Part shown: one piece after another, positions 25,833 through 36,173 of the stretch | How positions within the stretch are numbered: position 1 is the first letter of the stretch | Layout: every line of letters begins with the position of its first letter | NCBI GenBank assembly: GCA_902603905.1 | Contig: CACKWM010000003.1 | Coordinates: 32,649-96,648, forward strand | DNA from: an uncultured Pelagibacteraceae bacterium | Lineage (GTDB): Bacteria > Pseudomonadota > Alphaproteobacteria > Pelagibacterales > Pelagibacteraceae | Length of the DNA: 64,000 bases | Reading direction: 5' to 3' | Notes under the pieces: generated by a model | The model's input: the letters and a program-made list of their open reading frames with translations, nothing else | What the model was told of the DNA's origin: nothing | Databases searched by the model: none | Translations under genes and position numbers: made by a program

Positions 25833-27251
25833 TTAGCTATTTTGAGTATCTTTAAATTTAGTAAACATTGGCTCAAATTCTAGCATTACGTTTCCTGTTG
25901 GACCATGTCTTTGTTTTCCGATAATTATTTCAGCTAAATTTGCCACTTCATTCATTTTTGCCTGCCATTCAGCATGCTCAACAGTGTTCGGTCTTGGTTG
26001 CTGTCTTTCATAATAATAAGCTTCTCTATAAACGAACATTACAACATCAGCATCTTGCTCAATTGAACCCGATTCTCTTAAATCTGATAGTTGAGGTTTA
26101 TGATTATCTCTTTGTTCAACTTGTCTAGATAGTTGTGAGAGCGCAACCACAGGAACAGATAATTCTTTTGCTATTGCTTTAAGACCTTGGGTAATTTGTG
26201 AAATTTCTTGAACTCTTCCATCTTTATTAAAAGTTGTTCCTCTCATTAATTGTATATAATCAACAACAATCATATCCAATCCAAATAATCTTTTTATTCT
26301 TCTTGCCCTGTTGCTCATAGCTGCAATACTAATTGCGGGAGTTTCATCAATAAACAAAGGTAATTCAGAAATATTTTTTGAAGTTTCAATAAATTTGTCA
26401 AATTGTTCCTCAGAAATTCTTCCTCGTCTTATATCATTTGATTTTATTCTAGATTGTTCTGCTAAAATTCTTGTTGATAATTGTTCAGATGACATTTCTA
26501 AAGAAAAAAATGCAATAGATGATTTTTTGTTCTCATGTTGTATTTTTTGTGCAGCGTTAAATGCAATATTAGTAGCTAAAGCTGTTTTACCCATAGAAGG
26601 ACGACCAGCAATAATTATTAAATCTGATTTATGAAGGCCACCAAGTCTATCATCTAAATCTCTTAAACCTGTAGGAACTCCTACAATTCCCTCATCATTT
26701 TTGTATGCATTTGAGGCCATTTCAATAGTGTATTTCATAGCCTCATCAAATTTAACTAATGATGAACTAAAAGAACCTTTTTCAGCAAGGTCAAATAATA
26801 ATCTTTCGGAATTTTCTATAATATTTTGCCCACTAACATTGAGATCGTTTAATTTAGCTGAATCAATTGTGGTTTCGGATATCTTAATCAGTTCTCTTCT
26901 AACGAACATATCGTAAATAATTTTAGAGTATTCAATAGCTTGTCTTGATGAAGTTGAAAATTTAGTAACTTTAACCAAGTACTCTGGAACATTTAAATCA
27001 TCTTTTTCATTTTCAAAATAATTTTTTAAGGTAATTGGATTAGCAAGCATTCCTTTATAAATAAGATTTTCTATTGCAGAAAAAATTTTTTGGTGCATAG
27101 GATCATAAAAATTAATATTTGAAATAATTATATTAATTTCATCAAATATTTCATTTGATACCAGTATCGAACCTAATACTGCTTGTTCCGCTTCAATATT
27201 ATTTGGTAATTCTTTAAATACATCCTTGACCACACTTAAGTTATTATTCAT
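25833..27251 (-). CDS. dnaB: Replicative DNA helicase DnaB
   Basis: DnaB unwinds DNA at the replication fork. The 472-residue protein has the N-terminal DnaB domain (AEQAVLGSIL at 21-30) and a RecA-like core with Walker A GRPSMGKT at 216-223. The DYIQLM Walker B and the SQLSRQVEQR and LRESGSIEQDADVV motifs follow. It comes after rplI in the standard rpsF-rpsR-rplI-dnaB order, with a 72-base gap. No intein is present, although DnaB is a common intein host. Confidence 0.97.
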   Translation of the reverse strand: MNNNLSVVKDVFKELPNNIEAEQAVLGSILVSNEIFDEINIIISNINFYDPMHQKIFSAIENLIYKGMLANPITLKNYFENEKDDLNVPEYLVKVTKFSTSSRQAIEYSKIIYDMFVRRELIKISETTIDSAKLNDLNVSGQNIIENSERLLFDLAEKGSFSSSLVKFDEAMKYTIEMASNAYKNDEGIVGVPTGLRDLDDRLGGLHKSDLIIIAGRPSMGKTALATNIAFNAAQKIQHENKKSSIAFFSLEMSSEQLSTRILAEQSRIKSNDIRRGRISEEQFDKFIETSKNISELPLFIDETPAISIAAMSNRARRIKRLFGLDMIVVDYIQLMRGTTFNKDGRVQEISQITQGLKAIAKELSVPVVALSQLSRQVEQRDNHKPQLSDLRESGSIEQDADVVMFVYREAYYYERQQPRPNTVEHAEWQAKMNEVANLAEIIIGKQRHGPTGNVMLEFEPMFTKFKDTQNS

Positions 27252-27323
27252 TTTTAAATCGTATATGAAAAAAATTTAAATAAAATAACAAAAAACCATT
27301 GGGGAAAAAATTGTATAATTTAA

Positions 27324-27782
27324 TTAATGAACAGATTCAGCTGCGAGTACTTTTATAGATATTTCAGCTTGTATTTCTGAATGTAAATTTATTTTAACTT
27401 TAAATGTTCCAAGTGCTTTAATTTCATTCATTAGTTGTATTAATGAAGGATTTATATCTATTTTTATATTTTCTAAAATTATTTTTGAAATTTCAGTTGG
27501 TTTTACAGAGCCATATAACTCATCATTCTCGGTACTTAATTTTTTAACTGAAAATATTTTATTATTAATTTTTTCAAAAATTTGTTTTGCTTCTTTTTTC
27601 TTTTCTAGATCTTTTTTTCCTAGAGCAGATTTAATTTTTTCAACTTCTTCTATATTTTCTTTTGATGCGTACAAAGCTTTTTTTTTTGCAATTAAATAAT
27701 TTCTTGCAAAACCTTTCTTAACATCAATGACATCTCCTATAGATCCAATTTTTCTCAAGTTTTCTAACAAAATTACTTTCAT
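27324..27782 (-). CDS. rplI: 50S ribosomal protein L9
   Basis: The 152-residue protein starts MKVILLENLRKIGSIGDVI and has the KKGFARNYLIAKKKA 23S rRNA-binding region, followed by the long connecting helix and the C-terminal domain of bL9. The length is normal. It is separated from rpsR by no bases, so translation is probably coupled. Confidence 0.97.
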   Translation of the reverse strand: MKVILLENLRKIGSIGDVIDVKKGFARNYLIAKKKALYASKENIEEVEKIKSALGKKDLEKKKEAKQIFEKINNKIFSVKKLSTENDELYGSVKPTEISKIILENIKIDINPSLIQLMNEIKALGTFKVKINLHSEIQAEISIKVLAAESVH

Positions 27783-28058
27783 TTAAATTAATGCTAAATT
27801 TCTTGCTCTTTTGATTGAAAGAGAAAGTTCTCTTTGTTTTTTTTGACAAACATTAGTAATTCTTGAAGGTAATATTTTTCCATTTTCAGAGATATATTTC
27901 TTTAATAATTTTATATTTTTATAGTTAATAGTTGGAGCGCCTTTAATTGAAAGCGGGCAGGATTTTTTGAATTTATATTTATTGTTTTGAAAAATACTTA
28001 GTTTTGAAAAATTACTTTGTTTATTTTTTTTATTTTGCGTTCTTTTCTTTTTCATCAT
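27783..28058 (-). CDS. rpsR: 30S ribosomal protein S18
   Basis: The 91-residue protein has a lysine-rich N-terminal extension ([14 protein letters not shown]) and the bS18 core, with [17 protein letters not shown] and then KRARNLALI. The core binds 16S rRNA beside S6. It lies between rpsF and rplI as in other bacteria, with two bases separating it from rpsF. Confidence 0.96.
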   Translation of the reverse strand: MMKKKRTQNKKNKQSNFSKLSIFQNNKYKFKKSCPLSIKGAPTINYKNIKLLKKYISENGKILPSRITNVCQKKQRELSLSIKRARNLALI

Positions 28059-28060
28059 AA

Positions 28061-28414
28061 CTAATTTTTCTTAATTTCTTTTCTCTCTCTTTCTTCTTGT
28101 TTTGAAAAATAACTTTCCTTTAGATCAAATTTTTTAACTTTAACGGTCATGTATCTCAATAAATTCTGATCTAAACTTTCGTTTTTTTCTAATTCTTTAA
28201 TTATTTTTCCACCACCTTTAATTTTAAAATGTATGTAGCTACCTTTTTTGTTTTTTTTAATTATATATGACAAATTTAGCAATCCCCAATTTTCAGTTTG
28301 AACTACGTTTCCATCATTGCTTTCTACGATTTTTGAATATTTTTCAGTTAATTTCTTAATTTGTGCAGTGCTAACATCTTGTTTTACTACAATTGTATGT
28401 TCGTATAAATTCAT
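28061..28414 (-). CDS. rpsF: 30S ribosomal protein S6
   Basis: The 117-residue protein has the bS6 pattern: [13 protein letters not shown] at the start, [19 protein letters not shown] in the middle and [10 protein letters not shown] near residue 90, followed by a charged tail. It is the first gene of the rpsF-rpsR-rplI-dnaB set and diverges from fabD across 87 bases, which must hold promoters for both directions. Confidence 0.97.
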   Translation of the reverse strand: MNLYEHTIVVKQDVSTAQIKKLTEKYSKIVESNDGNVVQTENWGLLNLSYIIKKNKKGSYIHFKIKGGGKIIKELEKNESLDQNLLRYMTVKVKKFDLKESYFSKQEERERKEIKKN

Positions 28415-28501
28415 ATTTGATTTTTTATAAAAAAAAAGGATATACTATTATAATTCTTTAATTACAACACTTAAAAGCACAATAAAATTTTAAATATTTA
28501 A

Positions 28502-29434
28502 ATGTTTTCGCTAATTTTTCCAGGTCAAGGTTCTCAATCAGTAGGCATGGGGAAAGAACTTCATGCAAAGTTTGATATGGTAAAAAAAATTTTTAAGGAA
28601 GCAGATAATATATTGGATTTTTCAATATCTAGTTTAATTTTAGAAGGCCCAAAAGAACAATTAGATTTAACAGAAAATACACAGCCCGCAATTTTTTTGG
28701 TTGGATATTCGATATTTCAATTATTAAAAAAAGAATTCAATATAGATTTAAACAAAGCCAGTTTTTTTGCTGGTCATTCTTTAGGAGAATATACTGCGTT
28801 AGCTTCATCTGATGTATTAAGTTTTTCTGACACATTAAAAATTTTAAAAGTAAGAGGAAACGCTATGCAAAGCGCTGTTCCAAAAAATGAAGGCGGAATG
28901 TTAGCTATATTGGGTTCAGATTTAATAAAAATAGAAAAAATTATTCTAGAGAACAAAAACAAATATGAATGCTTTATAGCAAATGACAACTCTGAAGGAC
29001 AGGTGGTCGTCAGTGGAAAGATTACTGATATAGATAAATTTTCTTTAGATTTAAGATCAAATAAAATTAAAAATATTAAATTACCAGTTAGCGCTCCTTT
29101 CCATTGCAATTTAATGAAAAAAGCTACAGAAATAATGAGCAAAGAAATTGAAAATTTAGAATTTAAGAACCCAAAAAATGTTTTAATTTCAAATGTTACC
29201 GGCAAAGAAATTAAAGATGTAAAATTAATAAAAAAATTGTTAATTGAACAAATTGAGAGCAGAGTGCGATGGAGAGAAAGTGTTTTATTAATGATAGCAA
29301 AAGGTACTGATAAATTTATTGAGATAGGACCAGGTAAAGTTTTGTCTGGATTAATTAAAAGAATTAACAAAAACGTAAAAGTTAGTGCAATAAATACAGA
29401 AGAGGATATAAAGTTAATAAATATAAATGATTAG
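28502..29434 (+). CDS. fabD: Malonyl-CoA:ACP transacylase
   Basis: FabD loads malonate onto acyl carrier protein to start fatty acid synthesis. The 310-residue protein has FPGQGSQSVGMGKE at the N-terminus, the nucleophile S93 in GHSLGEYTAL and the catalytic His in PVSAPFHCNLM. The gene leads a fabD-fabG-acpP cluster and overlaps fabG by eight bases. Confidence 0.96.
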   Translation: MFSLIFPGQGSQSVGMGKELHAKFDMVKKIFKEADNILDFSISSLILEGPKEQLDLTENTQPAIFLVGYSIFQLLKKEFNIDLNKASFFAGHSLGEYTALASSDVLSFSDTLKILKVRGNAMQSAVPKNEGGMLAILGSDLIKIEKIILENKNKYECFIANDNSEGQVVVSGKITDIDKFSLDLRSNKIKNIKLPVSAPFHCNLMKKATEIMSKEIENLEFKNPKNVLISNVTGKEIKDVKLIKKLLIEQIESRVRWRESVLLMIAKGTDKFIEIGPGKVLSGLIKRINKNVKVSAINTEEDIKLININD

Positions 29435-30164
29435 TTTAGAAAATAAAAAGGTAATCGTAACTGGTGCAACAGGAGGCATTGGAAGTTCTGTTGTAGAAAA
29501 ATTTATTGAAATGAAAGCTAATGTTTTGGCAACCGGTAGAAATAACACTAAATTAGAAGAATTAAAAAATAAATTTAAAAATTTAAAAACTCTTAGCTTT
29601 GACACATCTAAACACGAAGATATCGAAAAATTCATCGACAATTCATCAAATGAACTAGGTGGCAATATTGATATTTTAATTAATAATGCAGGCATAAATC
29701 AAGATAACTTGGCCATAAGAATGGATATTGAAGAATGGAAAAAAGTTATTGATATAAATTTGACTTCAACTTTTTTGTTGTCAAAATTTGCTATAAAAAA
29801 AATGCTTAAAAATAAATATGGAAAAATAGTAAACATTACATCCGTAATAGGACATACTGGAAATGTGGGCCAGTCTAATTATGCAGCATCAAAGGCAGCC
29901 ATTATTTCAATGTCAAAAAGTTTAGCTTTAGAATATGCAAAAAAAAATATTACAGTTAATTGTATATCTCCGGGTTATATAACAACAAATATGACTAAAC
30001 AAATCAATGAAAAGTGGAAGGAAATTATCAAATCCAAGATTCCTATGGACAAGTTTGGATTGCCTAAAGATGTTGCAAATACAGTCGTATTTTTGTCATC
30101 AGAGGGAGCAAACTATATTACAGGACAAACTATACATGTTAACGGCGGTATGTATATGGCTTGA
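29427..30164 (+). CDS. fabG: 3-oxoacyl-ACP reductase
   Basis: This short-chain dehydrogenase of 245 residues reduces beta-ketoacyl-ACP with NADPH. It has TGATGGIGS for cofactor binding, NNAG near residue 90, a catalytic Ser in NITSVIG, YAASK with Tyr and Lys, and SPGYI after it. The overlap with fabD and the acpP gene 49 bases downstream fit the fatty acid synthesis role. Confidence 0.96.
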   Translation: MISLENKKVIVTGATGGIGSSVVEKFIEMKANVLATGRNNTKLEELKNKFKNLKTLSFDTSKHEDIEKFIDNSSNELGGNIDILINNAGINQDNLAIRMDIEEWKKVIDINLTSTFLLSKFAIKKMLKNKYGKIVNITSVIGHTGNVGQSNYAASKAAIISMSKSLALEYAKKNITVNCISPGYITTNMTKQINEKWKEIIKSKIPMDKFGLPKDVANTVVFLSSEGANYITGQTIHVNGGMYMA

Positions 30165-30188
30165 CAAAACTACTTTTTAATCTATTAA
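30161..30188 (+). promoter_or_regulatory. Possible acpP promoter
   Basis: A perfect TTGACA (30161-30166), which includes the fabG stop codon, is followed after 16 bases by TATTAA (30183-30188). A better-looking TATAAT lies at 30194-30199 but too far from the -35. acpP is usually strongly expressed from its own promoter. Confidence 0.35.
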
Positions 30189-30213
30189 CAAAATATAATA
30201 AAAAGGAATAATT

Positions 30214-30450
30214 ATGTCAGATGTTTCAAGTAAAGTTAAAAAAATTGTTGCAGATCATTTAGGTGTTGATGAAGCTAAAGTAACAGATGAATCTAGTTTT
30301 ATTGATGACCTTGGCGCTGATAGTTTAGACACAGTTGAATTGGTTATGGCTTTTGAGGAAGAATTTGGTTCGGAGATTTCTGATAGTGAAGCAGAAAAAA
30401 TTTTAACTGTAGGTGATGCAATTAAATTTATAGAGAGTAAAAGTAATTAG
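30214..30450 (+). CDS. acpP: Acyl carrier protein
   Basis: The 78-residue acidic protein has S37 in [11 protein letters not shown], the attachment point for phosphopantetheine. It carries acyl chains in fatty acid and lipid A synthesis. A clear AAGGA site precedes the start by six bases. It follows fabG by 49 bases and is followed directly by gmk; no fabF or mltG gene lies between, although both often follow acpP in alphaproteobacteria. Confidence 0.97.
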   Translation: MSDVSSKVKKIVADHLGVDEAKVTDESSFIDDLGADSLDTVELVMAFEEEFGSEISDSEAEKILTVGDAIKFIESKSN

Positions 30451-30460
30451 TTAATATTAA

Positions 30461-31093
30461 ATGTCCTCAAATAAAGATGGGATAATGTTAATATTATCTT
30501 CGCCATCTGGAGCAGGAAAGACGACGCTCGTAAAATTATTATCAAAAAAAAAAAATTTTCATATTTCAGTTTCTCACACAACACGAAAGCCAAGAATAAA
30601 TGAAGTTCAAGACCAAGATTATCATTTTATAAATAATGAAGAATTTGAAGATTTAATAAAAAAAAATGAATTTTTAGAATATGCTAAAGTGTTTAATCAT
30701 TTATATGGAACTACAAAAACACCAGTAATAAACAACCTTAAAAATGGTAAAAATGTTATTTTTGATATTGATTGGCAAGGAACAGAGCAAATAAAAAATA
30801 AAAACCTTCAATATAAATTAATAACTTTTTTTGTTTTGCCCCCTAGCAAAGAAGTTTTATTTGATAGATTATCAAATAGAGATATGAAAGATAAATTAAT
30901 AGTTGAAGAAAGAATGCAGCAATTTGAAAAAGATATACTTCACTGGAAAAACTATGATTATGTTGTTATTAATGATAATTTACAAAATTGCTTCAATCAA
31001 ATTTGCGATTTGATTGACTCCGCAACTAACAACTCCAAAAATCAATACGACAAGAAATTAATTTTAAATCATGTTGAAAAATTAACATCTTAA
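30461..31093 (+). CDS. gmk: Guanylate kinase
   Basis: This kinase phosphorylates GMP to GDP. The 210-residue protein has a P-loop ([13 protein letters not shown] at 13-25), the GMP-binding [11 protein letters not shown] and DYHFIN segments and the FDIDWQG motif. It comes 11 bases after acpP. Its 3' end overlaps rsmA by 12 bases in tail-to-tail orientation. Confidence 0.96.
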   Translation: MSSNKDGIMLILSSPSGAGKTTLVKLLSKKKNFHISVSHTTRKPRINEVQDQDYHFINNEEFEDLIKKNEFLEYAKVFNHLYGTTKTPVINNLKNGKNVIFDIDWQGTEQIKNKNLQYKLITFFVLPPSKEVLFDRLSNRDMKDKLIVEERMQQFEKDILHWKNYDYVVINDNLQNCFNQICDLIDSATNNSKNQYDKKLILNHVEKLTS

Positions 31094-31873
31094 ATTTTCA
31101 TATTCTTTTGTAATTTTGTAGTAAGTATCATGTGAAAGATTTTGAGGTCTTAAATTTAAATTAATATTAAATTTTTTTGCAATTTGATATGGATTTTGAA
31201 ATATTTGACTCAAAGGTTTATTTATCATTTTTCTTCTCTGACTAAAAAAAATTCGAGTAATCATTTCAAGATTTTTAGGATTTTTTATTTTAAAAAAATT
31301 ATTTTTGGGTGAAAAAATTAACAAAGTACTTTCAATTTTTGGTTTTGGAAAAAAACTATTCGGACTAATGTTCATAATTTTTTTAATATCTAGTTTCCAA
31401 TTAGATAATATCGACAATCTTCCATAGTTAGAAGTGTTAATTTTAGAAATGATTCGATCTGCAACTTCTTTTTGAAACATTAGAATAAGTTTACTAAACC
31501 AGAATTTATTATTTATAGAAATTATCCATTTTGATAAAATTTCAGTAGAAATATTATAAGGAAGATTACCAAAAACAATTAATTTTTCTTTTGAAATTAA
31601 ATTCTCAGAAATTTTTAATATATCTTTATTAATAATAGTTATTTTGTCTTTAAATTTTTCGCTTAACAATAAAGATAAATCAATGTCTTTCTCAACAACA
31701 AAAATTTTTTTTGGATTTTTTTTAACAAGATAGTGAGTAAGATTTCCTGTTCCAGCTCCTATTTCTAAAATTTCTTTATTTTTATATATAGAAACTGTAT
31801 TAGCAATTTTTTTCAGTATATTTTTATCAATTAAAAAATTTTGCCCTAAACTTTTTTTTGGCTTAATTAACAC
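31082..31873 (-). CDS. rsmA: 16S rRNA adenine dimethyltransferase
   Basis: RsmA (KsgA) dimethylates two adenines at the 3' end of 16S rRNA. The 263-residue protein has [11 protein letters not shown] at the N-terminus, the SAM motif [13 protein letters not shown] and the catalytic GNLPYNIS. It overlaps pdxA by 11 bases and is the last gene of the minus-strand lpt-surA-pdxA-rsmA block. Confidence 0.96.
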   Translation of the reverse strand: MLIKPKKSLGQNFLIDKNILKKIANTVSIYKNKEILEIGAGTGNLTHYLVKKNPKKIFVVEKDIDLSLLLSEKFKDKITIINKDILKISENLISKEKLIVFGNLPYNISTEILSKWIISINNKFWFSKLILMFQKEVADRIISKINTSNYGRLSILSNWKLDIKKIMNISPNSFFPKPKIESTLLIFSPKNNFFKIKNPKNLEMITRIFFSQRRKMINKPLSQIFQNPYQIAKKFNINLNLRPQNLSHDTYYKITKEYENLRC

Positions 31874-32849
31874 GGATTTTAGATGAAAAAATTATAGCTT
31901 CTTGAAAACTTGTAGGATCAGATTTGTTTTGTCCTAACATTTGATTATTTGTACCATGGTCTGGTGAAATTCTTATGAATGGCAATCCTAGAGTAATATT
32001 TATTGCATTAAATTCATAAAGAGTTTTAATTGGAGTTAATACTTGGTCATGATACATGCCAATAATCACATCAAACTTTTTTATATTTTTTTTTATAAAT
32101 AATGTATCAGCAGCAAAAGGTCCTGAAACATCAAATTTTTTTTTTGATAAAAATTTTATTGCTGGGTTGATTATTTCTTTTTCTTCATTTTTATCTTTTG
32201 ATGATTCACAGTGAGGATTTAAACCAGTAATAGCAATTTTTGGTTTTTTATTTAAAAATTTTTTGTAAAATTTATTTATAATATTTGTCTGTTTGATTAT
32301 TTTTTTCTTTGTTATGCTTTTAAATATATTTTTTAAAGGCAAATGAGTCGTTACAGGGCTTACTGCAAGATTTTTATTGTATATAAGCATGACTTCATTT
32401 CCAGAATATCCAGTTTTAGATGAAATATATTCAGTAACACCAGGAAATTTTTTTTTTAAAAAATGTTTTTTCGATATTGGTCCATTAATTAATGCAGACC
32501 CTTTTTTTTCTTTCATAAGCTTTAATCCTAAATTGAAACATTGAGCAATATATTTTTTGGATTTATTTGAAATTTTGTCAAATGTTTTATTGTACTTAAA
32601 ATTAACATTTATAAGATTAATATTTTTGTTACTAAGGATATTTAAATTAGTAAATTTTTCATCAAATAATTTTATTTTAAAAGAATATTTTAATTTTTTC
32701 ATTTGTTTTAATACGAGATCATAAGAAGCAATAATTAAAATAGGGGTTTTTAAATTTTTGATTCTTTTATTATTTAAAGTTTTAAAAAAAATTTCTAGAA
32801 AAACACTGTAGGGTTCTCCAGACACAACTATTATTGGTTTAATTTTCAT
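31863..32849 (-). CDS. pdxA: 4-hydroxythreonine-4-phosphate dehydrogenase
   Basis: PdxA oxidises 4-phosphohydroxythreonine in the pathway to pyridoxal phosphate. The 328-residue protein carries the metal-binding histidines in TTHLPL, GMYHDQVLTP and SPDHGT, and the conserved NPHCES segment. Overlaps with surA (11 bases) and rsmA (11 bases) indicate one transcript. This is the usual surA-pdxA-rsmA order of proteobacteria. Confidence 0.95.
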   Translation of the reverse strand: MKIKPIIVVSGEPYSVFLEIFFKTLNNKRIKNLKTPILIIASYDLVLKQMKKLKYSFKIKLFDEKFTNLNILSNKNINLINVNFKYNKTFDKISNKSKKYIAQCFNLGLKLMKEKKGSALINGPISKKHFLKKKFPGVTEYISSKTGYSGNEVMLIYNKNLAVSPVTTHLPLKNIFKSITKKKIIKQTNIINKFYKKFLNKKPKIAITGLNPHCESSKDKNEEKEIINPAIKFLSKKKFDVSGPFAADTLFIKKNIKKFDVIIGMYHDQVLTPIKTLYEFNAINITLGLPFIRISPDHGTNNQMLGQNKSDPTSFQEAIIFSSKIRVN

Positions 32850-33786
32850 ATATTTCAGAATTATTCTTTACTTTTTTATAATATATTGAGGAGAATTGCT
32901 TTAACTGCTTATTTTTTTCAAATTGAATCATTTTTTGAAGTTCACGCTCAAAATCTATTTCTAATTCACTTGTTTTTTTTTCATTTATTTTTATCATTAG
33001 CACTCCACCAGGAATATTAATTGGACGTGTGAATTCACCAACTTTTATTTTTGATAATTCATCAAAAACCATTTTTGAAATTTGATTTTTATTAATCCAT
33101 CCTAATGTTCCACCATATTTTGCAGAATCTGATATACTGTATGTGTTTGCTGTGTTTTTAAATCCTATTTCTTTTATGCTTTTTAATATTTTTTTATATT
33201 TTTTTTCTAATTCTTCTTTATTTTCAGCAGTAAAAAGTATTTCTGACAATAAAAATTTTTCCTGTTTTGTTAATTTTGATTTTTCTTCATTTAATTTTTT
33301 TTTTATCTTTTCTACATCAACATTTACTTGTTCATTGTATTTTTGAAAAATTAATGAGTTCCAACTAGCCTCAATTTCAAATTTTTTTTTAACATCATTT
33401 ATTGTAAGGTCATATTTTAATAAATGGCTTTCAAATTCAATTTTAGTTTTAAAACCCAATCTTTTAAAATTTTTAACTATAATTTCATTTAGGTAATTTG
33501 AATCTTTTCCTAATTCAAAATATTTTATAATTTCAGTAGTTTTTATTTTTTCTCTAATTATTGATTCTTTTGCTATTTTTATTTTTTGTTCTTCTGACAA
33601 TTCTTTTAAGTTTGGATTTAATGCCTCTAAATATTTAGTTTCAATTATCAAATCGTGGTTCGTAATTATTTCGTTATTAATTTTTGCAATTATTGATGCA
33701 TCATTCATTGAAAATGATGGAGTTAAAATTGTTTTAAAAATAAATAAGGTTAATAATATTAATTTAAATGATTTCAACTTACTCAT
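32839..33786 (-). CDS. surA: SurA-like periplasmic chaperone / peptidyl-prolyl isomerase
   Basis: The 315-residue protein has a signal peptide (first ~26 residues, ending PSFS) and a SurA N-terminal domain starting IIAKINNEIITNHDL. One parvulin domain spans ~175-285 (SEILFT, YGGTLGWI, PGGVLMIKI). E. coli SurA has two parvulin domains; a single one is usual for shorter alphaproteobacterial forms. It helps outer-membrane proteins such as LptD to fold. It is encoded directly after lptD with a four-base overlap. Confidence 0.88.
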   Translation of the reverse strand: MSKLKSFKLILLTLFIFKTILTPSFSMNDASIIAKINNEIITNHDLIIETKYLEALNPNLKELSEEQKIKIAKESIIREKIKTTEIIKYFELGKDSNYLNEIIVKNFKRLGFKTKIEFESHLLKYDLTINDVKKKFEIEASWNSLIFQKYNEQVNVDVEKIKKKLNEEKSKLTKQEKFLLSEILFTAENKEELEKKYKKILKSIKEIGFKNTANTYSISDSAKYGGTLGWINKNQISKMVFDELSKIKVGEFTRPINIPGGVLMIKINEKKTSELEIDFERELQKMIQFEKNKQLKQFSSIYYKKVKNNSEIYEN

Positions 33787-36173
33787 TGTTTTGTGTTTGG
33801 TGAAGAAATTTTGCTAAATGGAATTATTGTTAGTGAGAAAAATAATTCTTCACTAGGCTCTATATCTCTATCTGAATAATAATCTTTATTATACTCAATG
33901 GCAGCAACAAGACAGTCATTTTTATATTCATATATTAAATTGTAGAACTCAGTTAAATCCGTTTTTTTATTTTTTCTAGTTTTAAATTCTAATTTATTGT
34001 TTTCATCTAAACTATATCCAATTTTATTTGCCAGATAACTCTCAGAGCCTAATTCATTATTTTCTTCTAAAAACTCAAATGAAGTGACAAAGTTGTTAAC
34101 AGTAATTGTTGATTTCACAAAATTGTAATTAGATGTGCTTAAATTATTATCAAATGAAAAATTATAATTCAAATCAATATACTTGTTTGGATTTATTTTT
34201 AACTCACCAACAATATCTGAAGATTTATTTCCTAATTGTGAGTTTGTAGGCAATCTTGAATCATTAACGTCTTTAAAATTTGTTGCTAAATTTAATAATA
34301 ATAGTTCATCATTATTTTTTTTCTTTAATATGTATTCGCTTCCAATGGTTAATGATTGACCTCCTTCAACCGTGTCAAGCCCAGAAACTCTATTTAATGA
34401 AAATATGTTATTATAATCAATTCTTCTATCTAAATCAGTCAGCTTACTAGATTTATTCGGGCTAATTCTAAATGATGCTTTAGGTGTAAAATAACTATTA
34501 GTGTTTTTTCCAATTTTTTTTAATGGAAGTGAGGAGTTAAATGAAAACGCGGCAAAATTTTCTGAACTTAATTTATCTTTATAGTTTGAAGATTTTTTTC
34601 CTTTTGTGTTAACGTTTTTTAATAAAAATTTTAGGTTATTTGTTATCCCATTTTTTAAAAAGAAAGGAATTGAATTATATTCAAAATTATTAACCAAGAC
34701 AGATTCATATACATTAGTGTCATAATTTTTTTGAGATCCCGATGCTGTAAATCTCAAATCCCCTTTTAAATTGGTTTCAGTATTTATTAATTTTGAAATT
34801 GAAAAATCTGGATAAATATATTGATATCTGTCACTTTTATCTTTGCTAAGATCTTCAAAAATTTCAAACTTTGTTTCTACGCTAAGATCTTCTTTGCTTG
34901 CAGTATAATCAATAAATGAGTTAAGAAGGGAAGAACTGTTATTTATTGTAGAGCTTATATTGTTATTTTTTAGATAAGTATCATTAGATGTTTGTTCAAT
35001 GTTAAGCTCTATATTGCTGTTTTCAAAAAAATTTGATTCCAAATTGATTGTTGTATTTGAAAATAAATGATTTTTATTATCATTTCCACTTTTAGCTAGA
35101 CTAAAATCTGAGATGTGATTTGAATTTTTATTAACTTGTCTATATTCGGTTTGTAACATTACATCATTGTTAAAATAAATATTGGGCTTGAATGTAAAAT
35201 CTTTGTTGTCTGAAATTACATGATAATAAGGTATTTGAAAGGAAACACCCGAAGAGGAAGAATTTCCCATTTGAGGTATCAAAAAGCCAGATTTTCTTTT
35301 TACAGTAGGGTCAGGATGAAAGAATTTTGGAAAATAAAAAACAGGCTTATCATAAATTTGTAACCATGCATTTTTATAATTTATAATTTGATTTTTTTTA
35401 TCGTGCTTAATTTCAGCTGATTTAATTGTCCATGGAGGGCAATTTTTTTTATTTTTTTTACAAGTTGTAAAAATTCCACCTTTAATAATTGTCTCTTCTT
35501 TATTTGATAATGCATAATTTCCTTTTAGTCTTGGTTCATTTTTACTATTTCCAAAAAAGTCATTTCTAAAATTAATTTCAATATCTTTACCAATCACTTC
35601 TTTTGTTTTTATATTAACCATAGATTCCTTAAAGCTATAGTTATTTTTTTCACTGTCTAAAAAATTAATTTTTTTACTCTTAAAAATTTTATCTAAAACT
35701 GAAAAAGTAAAATTTTCTGCACTAAATTTATTTTCAAAATTATCTTCTAATGTTGTTACTTTTTTTGATTTAATGATATTTTCTTTTTTTAAATATACAA
35801 TATCACTTGTGTTTATTAAATACTCACCATTAAAATCTATCGCCGTACTTCCTCTTGAAATAATTTTTTCTTTATTTTTGTAATAAATTATATCTTCCCC
35901 TGAAATTTTTATATTATTTTCTTTATCGATTACTTTAATATTTCCTATTAATGAAAGAATTGATTTAATTTTGTCATATGTAGATTCATCAGCTGTAATT
36001 ACTATATTATTTTCTGTCGATACCTTAACACCTTTTTTTGCTTGAATTTTATTTCCATCATTAGTGATTTCTATCACTTCACTTTCAAAAACAAATTCCT
36101 CAGCGCGAACATCATAACAATTAATGTTGATAAATAGGTATACAGCAATAAAAAAAATAAATTTATTTTTCAT
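33783..36173 (-). CDS. lptD: LPS-assembly protein LptD
   Basis: This is an outer-membrane barrel that inserts lipopolysaccharide. The 796-residue protein has a signal peptide ending near residue 24. An OstA/LptA-like N-terminal domain follows (ADESTYDKIKSILSLIGNIKV). The LptD barrel begins with the conserved PVFYFPKFFHPDPTVKRKSG segment near residue 290. The cysteines KKNKKNCPP and the later NDCLVAAIEY fit the disulfide cores of LptD. It is placed after lptG and before surA, the standard order. Confidence 0.93.
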   Translation of the reverse strand: MKNKFIFFIAVYLFININCYDVRAEEFVFESEVIEITNDGNKIQAKKGVKVSTENNIVITADESTYDKIKSILSLIGNIKVIDKENNIKISGEDIIYYKNKEKIISRGSTAIDFNGEYLINTSDIVYLKKENIIKSKKVTTLEDNFENKFSAENFTFSVLDKIFKSKKINFLDSEKNNYSFKESMVNIKTKEVIGKDIEINFRNDFFGNSKNEPRLKGNYALSNKEETIIKGGIFTTCKKNKKNCPPWTIKSAEIKHDKKNQIINYKNAWLQIYDKPVFYFPKFFHPDPTVKRKSGFLIPQMGNSSSSGVSFQIPYYHVISDNKDFTFKPNIYFNNDVMLQTEYRQVNKNSNHISDFSLAKSGNDNKNHLFSNTTINLESNFFENSNIELNIEQTSNDTYLKNNNISSTINNSSSLLNSFIDYTASKEDLSVETKFEIFEDLSKDKSDRYQYIYPDFSISKLINTETNLKGDLRFTASGSQKNYDTNVYESVLVNNFEYNSIPFFLKNGITNNLKFLLKNVNTKGKKSSNYKDKLSSENFAAFSFNSSLPLKKIGKNTNSYFTPKASFRISPNKSSKLTDLDRRIDYNNIFSLNRVSGLDTVEGGQSLTIGSEYILKKKNNDELLLLNLATNFKDVNDSRLPTNSQLGNKSSDIVGELKINPNKYIDLNYNFSFDNNLSTSNYNFVKSTITVNNFVTSFEFLEENNELGSESYLANKIGYSLDENNKLEFKTRKNKKTDLTEFYNLIYEYKNDCLVAAIEYNKDYYSDRDIEPSEELFFSLTIIPFSKISSPNTKQ

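Noticed and set aside
25833..27251. Intein in dnaB
   Set aside because: The conserved motifs are continuous and the length is normal.
28447..28454. TATAAT in the rpsF/fabD divergent gap as a promoter
   Set aside because: No -35-like sequence at proper distance on either strand; in such AT-rich DNA a lone TATAAT is uninformative.
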